From positions 29,117-93,116 of the forward strand of contig CACHEI010000004.1 of the NCBI GenBank assembly GCA_902578815.1: a stretch of 64,000 bases of DNA. Direction: 5' to 3'. Shown piece after piece: positions 26,575 to 34,625 of the stretch (its first letter is position 1; the number at the start of each line of letters is the position of its first letter). The translations under genes were made by a program, and so were the position numbers. A model generated the notes under the pieces. The model was not told the origin of the DNA. It did no database searches and saw only the letters and a program-made list of their open reading frames with translations. This stretch comes from an uncultured SAR116 cluster alpha proteobacterium. GTDB taxonomy: Bacteria; Pseudomonadota; Alphaproteobacteria; Puniceispirillales; Puniceispirillaceae.

Positions 26575-27516
26575 GTGGCTATCTTTTTTACTGTTTTGTG
26601 TCTGAGCAATTTGTCGGATTGGTTCCAGAGCAGCTAATCTATTACCAATAAATCGCGCCAAAGGTGGAGCTACTGCATTGCCAATGAGTCGCCCTCTGCG
26701 ACCGTCCAGCCCTCTGGGAACCCCATTAGTGTCTCGCACTCTTCCCAAGTCAAGTTTCTGGCCACAAAGAATTGGTCGGTCGGTATGACCTCCCTGATGT
26801 CGTCCAGTTTGGGCACGTATCGTGGGGCTGTAGCCTCTCGCTTTGGTATACCCGAACCCTCCGCGACGCTGAACCAAAAGCGGAGCGTCTGAAATAAACT
26901 CTTCCTGAAAAGAGGGTCCATTTTCCCTCCACGCCCCGCTCTCCTTTCCCGACGAATTATTCCCAGACAGTTCGCAGCCGTCAGAATAGAATTCGTATAT
27001 ACAATCGGACTGATAACATCCAATAATGAAGACTCTCTCACGATTGTGGGGGATACCCGATTGGAGAAGGTTGCTCGAAAACCATATCCCCAGATACCCG
27101 ATCTTTTCCAATTCGTCGATAACTGACTCAAACGCTGTGCCTTCATCTGAGCTGAGGAGGCCCGAGACATTTTCAAGGACAATCCAATTTGGCTTAACCT
27201 CTCTAACAAGTTCTGCAAACCGATAGAATAAGCCACTTCGTCGACCGCTAATTCCTTCCCGTTGGGCGTTTGCATTGCTGAGGTCTTGACAGGGCCATCC
27301 TGCAGCCCAAACGTCAGCTTTAGGGATGGCTGTGGATTTGAGGGTGTTGATGTCTTCATGTAGCGGAACCTCCGGCCAATGTCTCTTCAAAACTTTCTGG
27401 CAATATTTGTCTTTTTCACAATGGAAAACCGGGTCAATTCCAGCTTGCTGAAAACCCAAATCAAATCCACCAATACCAGCAAAGAAACTTGCTAATTTCA
27501 TTTTAGTAATAGCCAC
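26557..27516 (-). CDS. DNA (cytosine-5) methyltransferase
   Basis: A 319-residue C5-cytosine methyltransferase (27501 is an alternative start). Motif I is FFAGIGGFDLGF (residues 11-22), motif IV has the catalytic Cys in GWPCQDLSNAN (PCQ at 75-77), motif VI is VLENVSG (115-117 ENV), and motif VIII/target region and motif X follow (GRLIGNAVAPPLA). It methylates DNA at an unknown recognition sequence. Next to it and divergent by 21 bases is an HNH nuclease gene, so the pair is probably a type II restriction-modification system. It appears intact. A role as a solitary methylase is the alternative. Confidence 0.93.
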   Translation of the reverse strand: MAITKMKLASFFAGIGGFDLGFQQAGIDPVFHCEKDKYCQKVLKRHWPEVPLHEDINTLKSTAIPKADVWAAGWPCQDLSNANAQREGISGRRSGLFYRFAELVREVKPNWIVLENVSGLLSSDEGTAFESVIDELEKIGYLGIWFSSNLLQSGIPHNRERVFIIGCYQSDCIYEFYSDGCELSGNNSSGKESGAWRENGPSFQEEFISDAPLLVQRRGGFGYTKARGYSPTIRAQTGRHQGGHTDRPILCGQKLDLGRVRDTNGVPRGLDGRRGRLIGNAVAPPLARFIGNRLAALEPIRQIAQTQNSKKDSHLKAVS

Positions 27517-27537
27517 GCTGAATTAAATATCTAACCA

Positions 27538-28320
27538 ATGGACTCTATCAGAAAACTACTGTCAACTATAGTCATGAGCACTTCAAGAGCAAGTAAAGGG
27601 CTTTTAGTGGACCCTTCATTAAAACCAAATGTGTCAGCGGAACAGCGACAATCATGGCTCGAGAACGCTCAGGCTAACTTTGTGTCTAAAAGTGCAGCAA
27701 ACAAAGAATATTATCAAATCATACTAGAGGCAGTATGGCCTGAGGGGCACGGAATTCCTGGTCCTATTTTGTCACAAGACGATCTTCGAGCAGCAATTGA
27801 TAACTTTAGAGCGTCTCAAGGAAAGGGTCCTTACAAAGACGTTTTTAGGAGAGTGAGAGAATTACAAGGAGAAGAGGGTTTTACATCAATAATCAAAGAG
27901 GGCGTTAAATATCAGATACAATCGCTACAAATTGGCGCTAAACGTGAGCCTCGCGTGAAGTTATCAGGCAAGAATTGGAGAGACTTGAAGAAAAAGTTTT
28001 CTGACTCCTGTGCGAATTGCGGAAGAAAAGAACCAGAAATCAAATTGACACCAGATCACCGTGTGCCAAGGTCCAAAGGGGGGACTCAAGATATTGAAAA
28101 CTGGCAACCACTATGTGAACCATGCAATGTTATAAAAAGTGCTTCATGTCAGGGATGTGCCTTGAACTGTTACACATGCAGTTGGGCTTTTCCTGAGACC
28201 TATAAACCAATTTTGATAAATGACTCAAATAAAGAACTCGTAGTGCGTGAAGCAATTAAAAGAGCAAAACATCCGTCAGATGTCGTAAACCAAATCCTTA
28301 ATTCCTATTTCAGTAAATGA
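27538..28320 (+). CDS. HNH endonuclease, probable restriction enzyme partner
   Basis: A 260-residue protein (an ATG at 27574 is an alternative start). The C-terminal half holds an HNH nuclease with zinc-binding cysteines: CANCGRKEPEI, then LTPDHRVPRSKGGTQDIENW and CEPCNVIKS. The DH pair and the Asn of the fold are present. A second Cys cluster (SCQGCALNCYTC) follows. The N-terminal 130 residues are helical and unassigned, possibly for target recognition. Its tight divergent pairing with an m5C methyltransferase inside an integrated island argues for a type II restriction enzyme rather than a homing nuclease. Confidence 0.75.
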   Translation: MDSIRKLLSTIVMSTSRASKGLLVDPSLKPNVSAEQRQSWLENAQANFVSKSAANKEYYQIILEAVWPEGHGIPGPILSQDDLRAAIDNFRASQGKGPYKDVFRRVRELQGEEGFTSIIKEGVKYQIQSLQIGAKREPRVKLSGKNWRDLKKKFSDSCANCGRKEPEIKLTPDHRVPRSKGGTQDIENWQPLCEPCNVIKSASCQGCALNCYTCSWAFPETYKPILINDSNKELVVREAIKRAKHPSDVVNQILNSYFSK

Positions 28321-28577
28321 TATTTATGTTAACTATTTAAGGCGCGACATTCTCACTCATGAATAAACGCTAAGCCACCTGATATAATCCGGCCGGTTAA
28401 GTCACCAAGGCCCATATTGCACGCTCACAAATCTGACGATGTTAACACCTTTCCAGAAAAAAAGGACCGTGCGAAGGCGGCCCGAGTTTAGGGAGGAGTT
28501 CAAACTCTATTTTGTCTTTTTAACTGACGACTTTGTTTGAATTTCTTCCCGACTGTGGTCTTTGCGTGGCAAATGTT

Positions 28578-28796
28578 TTAGCCTAATGGTAATAGTTCTT
28601 CAGTCACCATCTCATATATTCCGACGAATTCTGCGTCTTTTATCTGGTCTATTTGGAAATCAAACTTCTCGAGGCGCTTTGTCAGCATCACTTCGCACAT
28701 TAGCGCTTGAGTCGTGCTAAGAGCCTGCCGTTTCGATAGCCCCACCGCTGCGGTTACCCTCTCTTTCAAATCTTCCAATTGCTTTTGGTCCAGCAT
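28578..28796 (-). CDS. Small hypothetical island protein
   Basis: A 72-residue protein starting MLDQKQLEDLKERVTAA. ATCTCCGTCTC on the plus strand gives a GAGA-rich ribosome-binding site. It is acidic, helical and has no signal peptide or membrane helix. An in-frame start at 28838 is less likely. It is probably part of the same minus-strand group as the next gene. No function recognised. Confidence 0.45.
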   Translation of the reverse strand: MLDQKQLEDLKERVTAAVGLSKRQALSTTQALMCEVMLTKRLEKFDFQIDQIKDAEFVGIYEMVTEELLPLG

Positions 28797-28867
28797 TTCT
28801 ATCTCCGTCTCTTTTATGAGGAAGAACTGCCACAGCAATGAATGCTATGGCAGTCCTTTGTTGTGAC

Positions 28868-29365
28868 CTAACCCCAGACTTCTCTGGCAATGGCCTGAAT
28901 ATCTTCGACATCGAGGCAGCCTGTGTTGTTGATCCAATGATAATGATCAAGGTACTGATGCTCAGCCTCATCCTTCCAGGACGCCATTAGCATGTAAGCC
29001 GCTATGGTTTTCTCATCAGCTTTGGTCCGCCCTGAATAGGCAAGGAAGTTCCACCACCAGCTCCATGGAACATCATGATCATTGAGCCAATTATCCCAGA
29101 ACGCCCAGCCCCAGGGTTTGGGGTTGATGTAGTAATTGGCAATTCTGTTATTCATGGGTGACCATGCCCATTCGACGCTGCACACAAAGGTCAGCTTTCT
29201 TGGTGTGCCTTTGGGATAATGCTTGACGGTGATGGGGTCTTTCCATTCGATCAGGACATTGAGATCATCTGGCTTGGCAGGAAGCCCAATAACCTCATTC
29301 AGCCTCTGACCTGGCCGAACATCTGGTGTCATGGGAATGAAGGAAGTGTGTTTAGTAGGTTTCAT
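28868..29365 (-). CDS. Hypothetical phage-like island protein
   Basis: A 165-residue soluble protein unusually rich in tryptophan (about 14 Trp, including WSWWWNF), with an N-terminal TPDVRPGQRLNEVIGLP. It has GGAG just upstream. It shares an almost identical 57-base leader with the hypothetical gene at 29593. No family recognised; the setting suggests a cargo gene. Confidence 0.55.
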   Translation of the reverse strand: MKPTKHTSFIPMTPDVRPGQRLNEVIGLPAKPDDLNVLIEWKDPITVKHYPKGTPRKLTFVCSVEWAWSPMNNRIANYYINPKPWGWAFWDNWLNDHDVPWSWWWNFLAYSGRTKADEKTIAAYMLMASWKDEAEHQYLDHYHWINNTGCLDVEDIQAIAREVWG

Positions 29366-29371
29366 TTTACT

Positions 29372-29428
29372 CTCCGCTTTAGTGCTTTAGCCGGAATGGC
29401 AAGGCGCACAAGTTGGTGATTAAGTGCC
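29372..29428 (-). repeat. Duplicated 57-base leader, copy 1
   Basis: These bases match 29842-29898 with two mismatches. On the minus strand each copy ends in AAAGCGGAG, which is the ribosome-binding site of the gene that follows. The repeat therefore covers a 5' leader, perhaps with the promoter, of two unrelated small genes. Confidence 0.85.
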
Positions 29429-29592
29429 TTTGGTTTGGTCTATTTAGTCTTCGATTTATCGTCAGTCTTTGTGTCTCCTCTTCTTCAAGTTTCTGCAGGA
29501 GCCTGAGTGATGATGATGATCGATTAGCCCGTGTTCTTGGCTCGAATCATTTCATAGCTACCTATGGTCTTAACTTTCGTAACGCCAACCAT

Positions 29593-29832
29593 TTAGCTCT
29601 CGTCCTTTGGGAGTGATCCCCATAGAAGTCCCTCCGGCTCTGGAGGTGTGTTCAGAACGAGTGGGGCGCTGGTGTAGTTATCCAGGTGATCAGCGTTGCT
29701 AAACGACCTCTCAAGCTTTGTGATCTTTAAGCCTGAGGAAGTCTGCTGATAGGTAACCAACTCCTGTTTAAGCAAGGTGCTTTCAGGTTGATTTGTTTTG
29801 GGATGGTAAAGGGAAACGTGGTGCGTAGTCAT
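29593..29832 (-). CDS. Small hypothetical island protein with shared leader
   Basis: A 79-residue soluble protein beginning MTTHHVSLYHPKTN, with GGAGGA upstream inside the repeated leader. It is unlike the product of the gene at 28868 apart from being led by the same 57-base sequence. No function recognised. Confidence 0.5.
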   Translation of the reverse strand: MTTHHVSLYHPKTNQPESTLLKQELVTYQQTSSGLKITKLERSFSNADHLDNYTSAPLVLNTPPEPEGLLWGSLPKDES

Positions 29833-29841
29833 GACGCTGTC

Positions 29842-29898
29842 CTCCGCTTTAGTGCTTTAGCCGGAATGGCAAGGCGCACAAGTTGGTAATTAAATGCC
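29842..29898 (-). repeat. Duplicated 57-base leader, copy 2
   Basis: Second copy of the leader at 29372; differences are confined to the end farthest from the start codon (GTGATTAAG versus GTAATTAAA on the plus strand). The rest of 29899-30257 contains no supported gene. Confidence 0.85.
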
Positions 29899-30257
29899 CA
29901 TTATTGATTTATGGATTGCTGGCTGTTTATTCAACCTTCGCTGGGAATTTTAAATAATTCGATAGTTATCAAACAAAGCTTACTTATGCGCATTATGATT
30001 AGATTGATACTGTTTTCACATGGTAAGCCGTCAAACAGATAAAGATGTAACCGAAGTCCGTGTTTATAAATACTGACTTGTTCCCATTCAATCGAAGCTG
30101 CCTTTTAGCCCCTGTCTGGTGGGGTGCAATCAAATAAGGATGTCATTTATTGGTAATGGCAGCCGTTATTTGCATCATGATGTACAAATTGTGCGTTGTG
30201 GCGTTTAAAAATATGCAGTTAATGAGGAGATCTTTAATTTTCATTAGGATCGCTTCA

Positions 30258-30440
30258 ATGGATAAAATCTTAAACTGGCGTCAGGCTTATGAAATCCTCT
30301 CAATCAGCCGCCCTACCCTCTATTCACTAACCAACCAGGGTATTTTAAAACGGGTCAGGATCTCTAAGGGCCGCGTTGGATGGCCGCAGAGTGAAGTCAC
30401 CAAATATATAGAAAGCCTGCTTAACCCAGCCAATCGGTGA
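30258..30440 (+). CDS. AlpA-like excisionase/regulator
   Basis: A 60-residue DNA-binding protein. LNWRQAYEILSISRPTLYSLTNQGILKRVRISKGRVGWPQSEVTKYIES has the helix-turn-helix plus wing of AlpA/Xis-type small regulators that commonly direct excision of P4-type islands. The ATG at 30258 fits the domain boundary; the open frame extends upstream without coding character. It precedes the next gene by 4 bases. Confidence 0.8.
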   Translation: MDKILNWRQAYEILSISRPTLYSLTNQGILKRVRISKGRVGWPQSEVTKYIESLLNPANR

Positions 30441-30444
30441 GGTC

Positions 30445-30819
30445 ATGGGCAGGTACAAACACCCAGGCAAGCCGCATAAGCGTGACAAAGGCCAGTTTGT
30501 AGCTATTCCCTATACAATGCTACTTCACCCCTCATACCAGGCGCTCTCTGCTGATGCACGTTGCATCTTGATTCAAATGCATCTTGGCTTTAATGGCCAT
30601 AATAATGGCAAGATTGTATTTTCCATTCGGCAGGCGATGGAGTGTATTCGTTCAGGAAGCGAAAGAGCTAAGAGGGCAATGGATCAATTGCAAAAACACG
30701 GGTTCATCGTTTGTCATTCCAACTCAAGCTTTACCATGAAAACAAAAAAAGCGCGCGAGTGGGAAATCACCTTTCAACAAATGCCAAACAGCCCCCCTTC
30801 CCATCTTTGGAAAAAATAA
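30445..30819 (+). CDS. Winged-helix replication-initiator-like protein
   Basis: A 124-residue protein. FVAIPYTMLLHPSYQALSADARCILIQMHLGFNG followed by SIRQAMECIRSGSERAKRAMDQLQKHGFIVC is a winged helix of the type found in phage and island replication or helix-turn-helix proteins. GGTGAGG precedes its ATG, and it is probably translated with the AlpA-like gene. It lacks a nuclease or helicase part, so it may be an accessory or truncated initiator. Confidence 0.6.
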   Translation: MGRYKHPGKPHKRDKGQFVAIPYTMLLHPSYQALSADARCILIQMHLGFNGHNNGKIVFSIRQAMECIRSGSERAKRAMDQLQKHGFIVCHSNSSFTMKTKKAREWEITFQQMPNSPPSHLWKK

Positions 30820-30940
30820 TTAACGGTTCCATGTCAGCTACCGATGGTGGCCGATATGGAACTGTCTCATAGTCTCGAGCGCAAAGACGCATGCCCATAG
30901 TTCCAGCTCAGACACTGTTATGGGGTATTTTGAGCAACTG

Positions 30941-31046
30941 ACGGTTCCAGTATGGCTACACATATAATATACCAGGCAACTAAGTGTCAGCGTAGCAGCA
31001 GTACAGCCTCCAAAATAACTCTAATAAGAGCAAATCTGCATACTTC
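30941..31046 (+). repeat. Diverged dispersed repeat, copy 2
   Basis: Counterpart of 20904-21009. It begins ACGGTTCCAGTA and shares ACATATA, GTAGCAGCA, CAGCC.CCA and AGAGCAAAT in order. It lies inside the island near its right end. Confidence 0.35.
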
Positions 31047-31337
31047 TTGTATCGCTGAGGTAAACGCAGGCAGCTGCCCTCGACACTACATCCGTAGCTT
31101 TTCTGCTGCTGCTTTTTTGAAAAACCAGTCACGCCTATTGGTCGTAGCAATCAGATTACTATCATCTCTTTCTTGATCTGCGCTGTTGGCCCAAGCGAAA
31201 ACAGCGACGAGCCTTTTCTGAGAAAATGTGTCAGGCATATCAGTTGCAAGGGAATGTTTTGGATTTTTTGCCCCCGCCCCTCAACTAAAGCCCCTCAACC
31301 CAGAAACTTCCAGGCGCTAATTTTGGCGGACCAATTA

Positions 31338-31358
31338 TGTAGCCCCGGTGTAGCCCCA
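31338..31358 (+). repeat. Double TGTAGCCCC element, right island end
   Basis: Identical 21-base copy of 25384-25404, 41 bases inside the right att repeat, in the same orientation. Confidence 0.7.
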
Positions 31359-31398
31359 AGTAAAAAAAAGGGCCGCAGCGTACTGCAACCCATTGAAA

Positions 31399-31450
31399 TT
31401 ATGGCGATTCCGGGAGGACTCGAACCCCCAACCTGCTGATTAGAAGTCAG
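31399..31450 (-). repeat. Island attachment repeat (right), within tRNA-Arg
   Basis: Identical to 25205-25256. It covers the 3' two thirds of the intact tRNA-Arg gene and marks the island boundary. Island length between the repeats is about 6.2 kb. Confidence 0.93.
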
Positions 31451-31478
31451 CTGCTCTATCCAGTTGAGCTACGGAACC
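31402..31478 (-). tRNA. tRNA-Arg (TCT)
   Basis: A 77-base tRNA on the minus strand. The acceptor stem GGTTCCG pairs with CGGAATC (one G-T). The anticodon loop CTTCTAA, closed by GCTGA/TCAGC, gives anticodon TCT. GGTTCGAGTCC is the T-arm region and CCA is encoded. Its 3' part is duplicated at 25205 by island integration. Confidence 0.95.
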
Positions 31479-31552
31479 ACTTGCCACTGTACTGCCTGAT
31501 TTCTGATGATTTGTCCAGGTAACATCAAGCTGTTAGCGGGGGTATACGATTC

Positions 31553-31873
31553 CTAATGCGTCCAAGAACCACGGCGTGTATGTGCGAAATTATCGGCATA
31601 GGCTCTTGGCTTAACGCGGCGTGTTTTGGGTTCAGCCAAGTCATAGGCTATTTGATGCGCTTCGGCATAGGCGATCGCTGTCTCACGGTTAGGAAACCGC
31701 ATGCGCACCTGCCGTTTGGTATCGGCGGAGCTTTGCCAGCCCATCAGAACGTCAGGTTGCACTAAGGAGCTCCGTGGATATTCCAGCACCCATTGGTTAC
31801 CGCGACTAACTGTTGCATTGCGTCCAGACTGCATTGAAGTCTTGCTTGGTCTGTAGATTTTAGCGCGCGTCAT
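31553..31873 (-). CDS. Complex I accessory subunit, NDUFS4-like
   Basis: A 106-residue protein of the ETC complex I subunit conserved-region family (NDUFS4/18-kDa). RAKIYRPSKTSMQSGRNA, WVLEY, DVLMGWQSSADTKRQVRMRFPNRETAIAYAEAHQIAYDL and the basic end are characteristic of alphaproteobacterial members. It should attach to the peripheral arm of NADH dehydrogenase. It lies alone between tRNA-Arg and tRNA-Pro. Confidence 0.9.
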   Translation of the reverse strand: MTRAKIYRPSKTSMQSGRNATVSRGNQWVLEYPRSSLVQPDVLMGWQSSADTKRQVRMRFPNRETAIAYAEAHQIAYDLAEPKTRRVKPRAYADNFAHTRRGSWTH

Positions 31874-31973
31874 GAACCGCTCCTAGCTTTTTTTGGGAGC
31901 GTCTCGCTCCACTGATTTGAAGATATACTAGCTGCAACTTCCGCTGGCGCGTCTATTAAAAAATCGCGGCGAT

Positions 31974-32050
<77 letters not shown>

Positions 32051-32162
32051 ACGCGTCTTTGTCTATCGCTTGTCCAGAGCAAATTCAAGTCCTGTTATGA
32101 CCACTTTTGTGAAATTATTTCACCGCAATTATTTCATCGTAATGACCTCGCCATTGCTGACG

Positions 32163-32654
32163 CTAATGGTCAACTGGGAGGACCAGTCGCGTTTCCGGCC
32201 CGATGCCGAGCTTTTCTGCCTCCCCTGCATTCAACTCCAGCACATATTGCGCCGTTGAGCGCCGCGGCGTCAGCGTCAGCGGCGGCACATCTTGTTGTAG
32301 AGAGACAAATTTGCCGGCCCTGTCAAAAAAGACCATATCAAGCGGGATCAATGTATTCTTCATCCAGAACGCGCGCATCCCCTCACCCTCATAAATGAAC
32401 AGCATTCCCGTCCGTGCGGGCAGCTCCTCGCGATACATCAACCCCTGGCGGCGCTGCGCCTCGTCACTGGCAAATTCAACCGTGATAAATAGATTTCCGC
32501 TTACCGTGCCGACAAGCTCGATCTCGCCGCTGGCAAAATGCTCCAGGTCCTGCGCGGTTGCAGGCTTCATTAGCAGCCAAAACCCGATGATAAGAGCAGA
32601 GATCCCAGCCGCACGCAAGCCCCGGACATGCATGTTGCTTGGGGTAGCATGCAT
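32163..32654 (-). CDS. DUF192 family exported protein
   Basis: A 163-residue protein (ATG at 32654). An N-terminal helix (ISALIIGFWLLMKPATA) gives export. The DUF192 domain shows VEFASDEAQRRQGLMYREELPARTGMLFIYEG, FWMKNTLIPLDMVFFDRAGKFVS and YVLELNAGEAEKLGI. The family is common and of unknown function. It starts 11 bases after the last antiporter-like gene. Confidence 0.9.
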   Translation of the reverse strand: MHATPSNMHVRGLRAAGISALIIGFWLLMKPATAQDLEHFASGEIELVGTVSGNLFITVEFASDEAQRRQGLMYREELPARTGMLFIYEGEGMRAFWMKNTLIPLDMVFFDRAGKFVSLQQDVPPLTLTPRRSTAQYVLELNAGEAEKLGIGPETRLVLPVDH

Positions 32655-32664
32655 CGCGCTTCTC

Positions 32665-34389
32665 CTAGCCAAGCAGCAGATAGCCAAGCAACAGCAACAG
32701 CGAAAGTAGCAGGGCCTGCACCATCACCGCTCGTCCGGGGACAGTGGGGCCGGAAATCGGCGCATGCATTACCCGGTCAATCACCGCCCAGCCCATATCG
32801 CGGTACCAGATCAGCATCCGCAAAAAACTGCCCCAGACCCCCACCATAGCGCTCACTACCGGTCGACCAAGGCGGGGCACAAGCGATCGGTAGAACCAGT
32901 CAGAATTCAAAACAGTTGATGGAATTTCAGGAGGATACCACTTCATCCTTACCAAAAATATGAAGGCGAGCATGGCAAAGATCAGCAGCTGCAACTGGCC
33001 GGTCACATGACTGACGTCGTAGGGGTGGTAATCAACCGCATAGGGTAAGATAGCATAGAGCGGTTTCGGAAACACACCAATGCCAACACACAGCAACGCG
33101 GCAATACCCATCGCAACACGCATGCCAATAGGCGCCTCGCCCGTCTTGTGCCTGGAAGGATGTGCGAAAAAGGCAAAATAAGGAATTTTGATCCCGGAAT
33201 GTTCAAGCACGCCGGCCGAGGCAAACAGCAGCACCATATAGGCCCAGACGATGCCGGTGTCGCCAAGTGCCGACATCGTCAGTGACTTCGCGACAAAACC
33301 GGAGAAGAGAGGAAATGCCGAGATCGACATCGCCCCGATCATGCAGCAGACCATAGTAAAGGGCATCTGCCGATACAGCCCGCCAAGTGCCGACGCTTTG
33401 ATCGTACCAACCTGATAAAGCACCGCACCCATGCTCATAAAAAGCAGCGCCTTGTAGAGAATATGCACGAAGGCATGCGCCACTGCGCCATTGAGCGCCA
33501 GTTCCGAGCCGATGCCGACCGCTACGACCATAAAGCCAAGCTGGTTGTTTAGGCTGAAGGCAAGCACGCGGCGCAGATCATTCTCAATCACCGCAAAGAA
33601 CACCGGCAGCGCGGTCATCGCTGCGCCGATCCAGATCAGCATGTCGGTTCCAGCAAAGCCTCGCGCCAGCGCATAGATGGCCAGCTTGGTGGTAAAGGCA
33701 GACAGCGCCACCGTCCCGGTCGCCGTTGCCTCTGGGTAGGCGTCCTGCAGCCAGCCATTGAGGAACGGAAAGGCCGCCTTGATGCCAAAAGCGAAAAAGA
33801 CCAGCCACACGCCAAGCGCATCCGGCCCACCAAATGACATGCTGTCAAAACTGATCGTGCCGCCATGGCTGGCAATGACCGCCGCCCCGGCCAGCAACAA
33901 CACGCCGCTCAGCACCTGAAACAGCAGATAGCGCATTGCCGCGCGCTGCGCCCTATCGGTGCCTGCCGCAAGGATCAGGAACACCGATGTCACCGCGGTG
34001 GCCTCCCACCAGATGAACAAAGTGATCAGATCGCCCGCATGTACCGCGGCAATCGCCGCCCCGGCATAGGACAGGCTGGCCGTATGCTCGCTCCATTTGC
34101 GGTCATGCCAGCTGTAGATCACATTCAGCGCCGCCGCGATATGGAAGATCAGCGCAAACGGAAATGTTAGATGATCAGCGCGGTACAGAACCAGCTCCAG
34201 CCCCATAACCTGCCATACAGCATGCACACCAGCACCGGTTGCAAGCCCAAAGGCCGACAGTGCAATTGCTGCCAACATCCAGATCTGACGCGCCACATGC
34301 GGGATCCACGGCACGGCAAAGGCGGCCAGGATCATGATCAATCCGGGTGGCCAGCTGGCGATATTGAACGAGATCATCGGATCAGTCAT
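32665..34389 (-). CDS. Antiporter-like (MrpD/NuoN-type) subunit, third copy
   Basis: A 574-residue, roughly 14-helix proton-translocating subunit of the MrpA/MrpD/NuoLMN family. LITLFIWWEATAVTSVFLILAAGT carries the conserved Glu, and AFGIKAAFPFLNGWLQDAYPEATATGT carries the conserved Lys. VAHAFVHILYKALLFMSMGAVLY has the key His and Lys. It starts inside the stop region of the small gene before it. It is the most distal antiporter-like gene of the cluster. Confidence 0.85.
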   Translation of the reverse strand: MTDPMISFNIASWPPGLIMILAAFAVPWIPHVARQIWMLAAIALSAFGLATGAGVHAVWQVMGLELVLYRADHLTFPFALIFHIAAALNVIYSWHDRKWSEHTASLSYAGAAIAAVHAGDLITLFIWWEATAVTSVFLILAAGTDRAQRAAMRYLLFQVLSGVLLLAGAAVIASHGGTISFDSMSFGGPDALGVWLVFFAFGIKAAFPFLNGWLQDAYPEATATGTVALSAFTTKLAIYALARGFAGTDMLIWIGAAMTALPVFFAVIENDLRRVLAFSLNNQLGFMVVAVGIGSELALNGAVAHAFVHILYKALLFMSMGAVLYQVGTIKASALGGLYRQMPFTMVCCMIGAMSISAFPLFSGFVAKSLTMSALGDTGIVWAYMVLLFASAGVLEHSGIKIPYFAFFAHPSRHKTGEAPIGMRVAMGIAALLCVGIGVFPKPLYAILPYAVDYHPYDVSHVTGQLQLLIFAMLAFIFLVRMKWYPPEIPSTVLNSDWFYRSLVPRLGRPVVSAMVGVWGSFLRMLIWYRDMGWAVIDRVMHAPISGPTVPGRAVMVQALLLSLLLLLGYLLLG

Positions 34390-34621
34390 TATAATAATCC
34401 TCATCACGCATGATCATCATCCGTAGCCATTTGCCGACCTGTACAATGAACAGGAAGGCGGCAAACCCAAAGAGCGCCGGAAACAGCGGAAAATCTTCCG
34501 CCGCCACCTCGCCATGCCGGTGGAGGATGAATTCCAGAACGACAAGCAGCAGCGCCAGCGCCAGGAGGCCCATGGTGAACTGGCTACCAAGCCGCTGCAA
34601 AGCTGTTTTCCGCTCATCCAT
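34382..34621 (-). CDS. Small membrane protein in the Mrp-like operon
   Basis: A 79-residue protein with two predicted helices (FTMGLLALALLLVVLEFIL and ALFGFAAFLFIVQVGKWL) and charged ends. It sits tightly between two antiporter-like genes, overlapping the next start by 8 bases, so it is probably an accessory subunit. No named family recognised. Confidence 0.7.
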   Translation of the reverse strand: MDERKTALQRLGSQFTMGLLALALLLVVLEFILHRHGEVAAEDFPLFPALFGFAAFLFIVQVGKWLRMMIMRDEDYYND

Positions 34622-34625
34622 GGCC

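Larger units (their letters stand above)
30820..31398. other. Non-coding right end of the tRNA-Arg island
   Basis: No gene is supported. The stretch contains the second copy of a dispersed repeat (30941) and the double TGTAGCCCC element (31338). Confidence 0.5.

Noticed and set aside
27538..28320. HNH gene as a homing endonuclease
   Set aside because: It is not inside an intron or another gene and is tightly paired with a DNA methyltransferase, so a restriction enzyme fits better.
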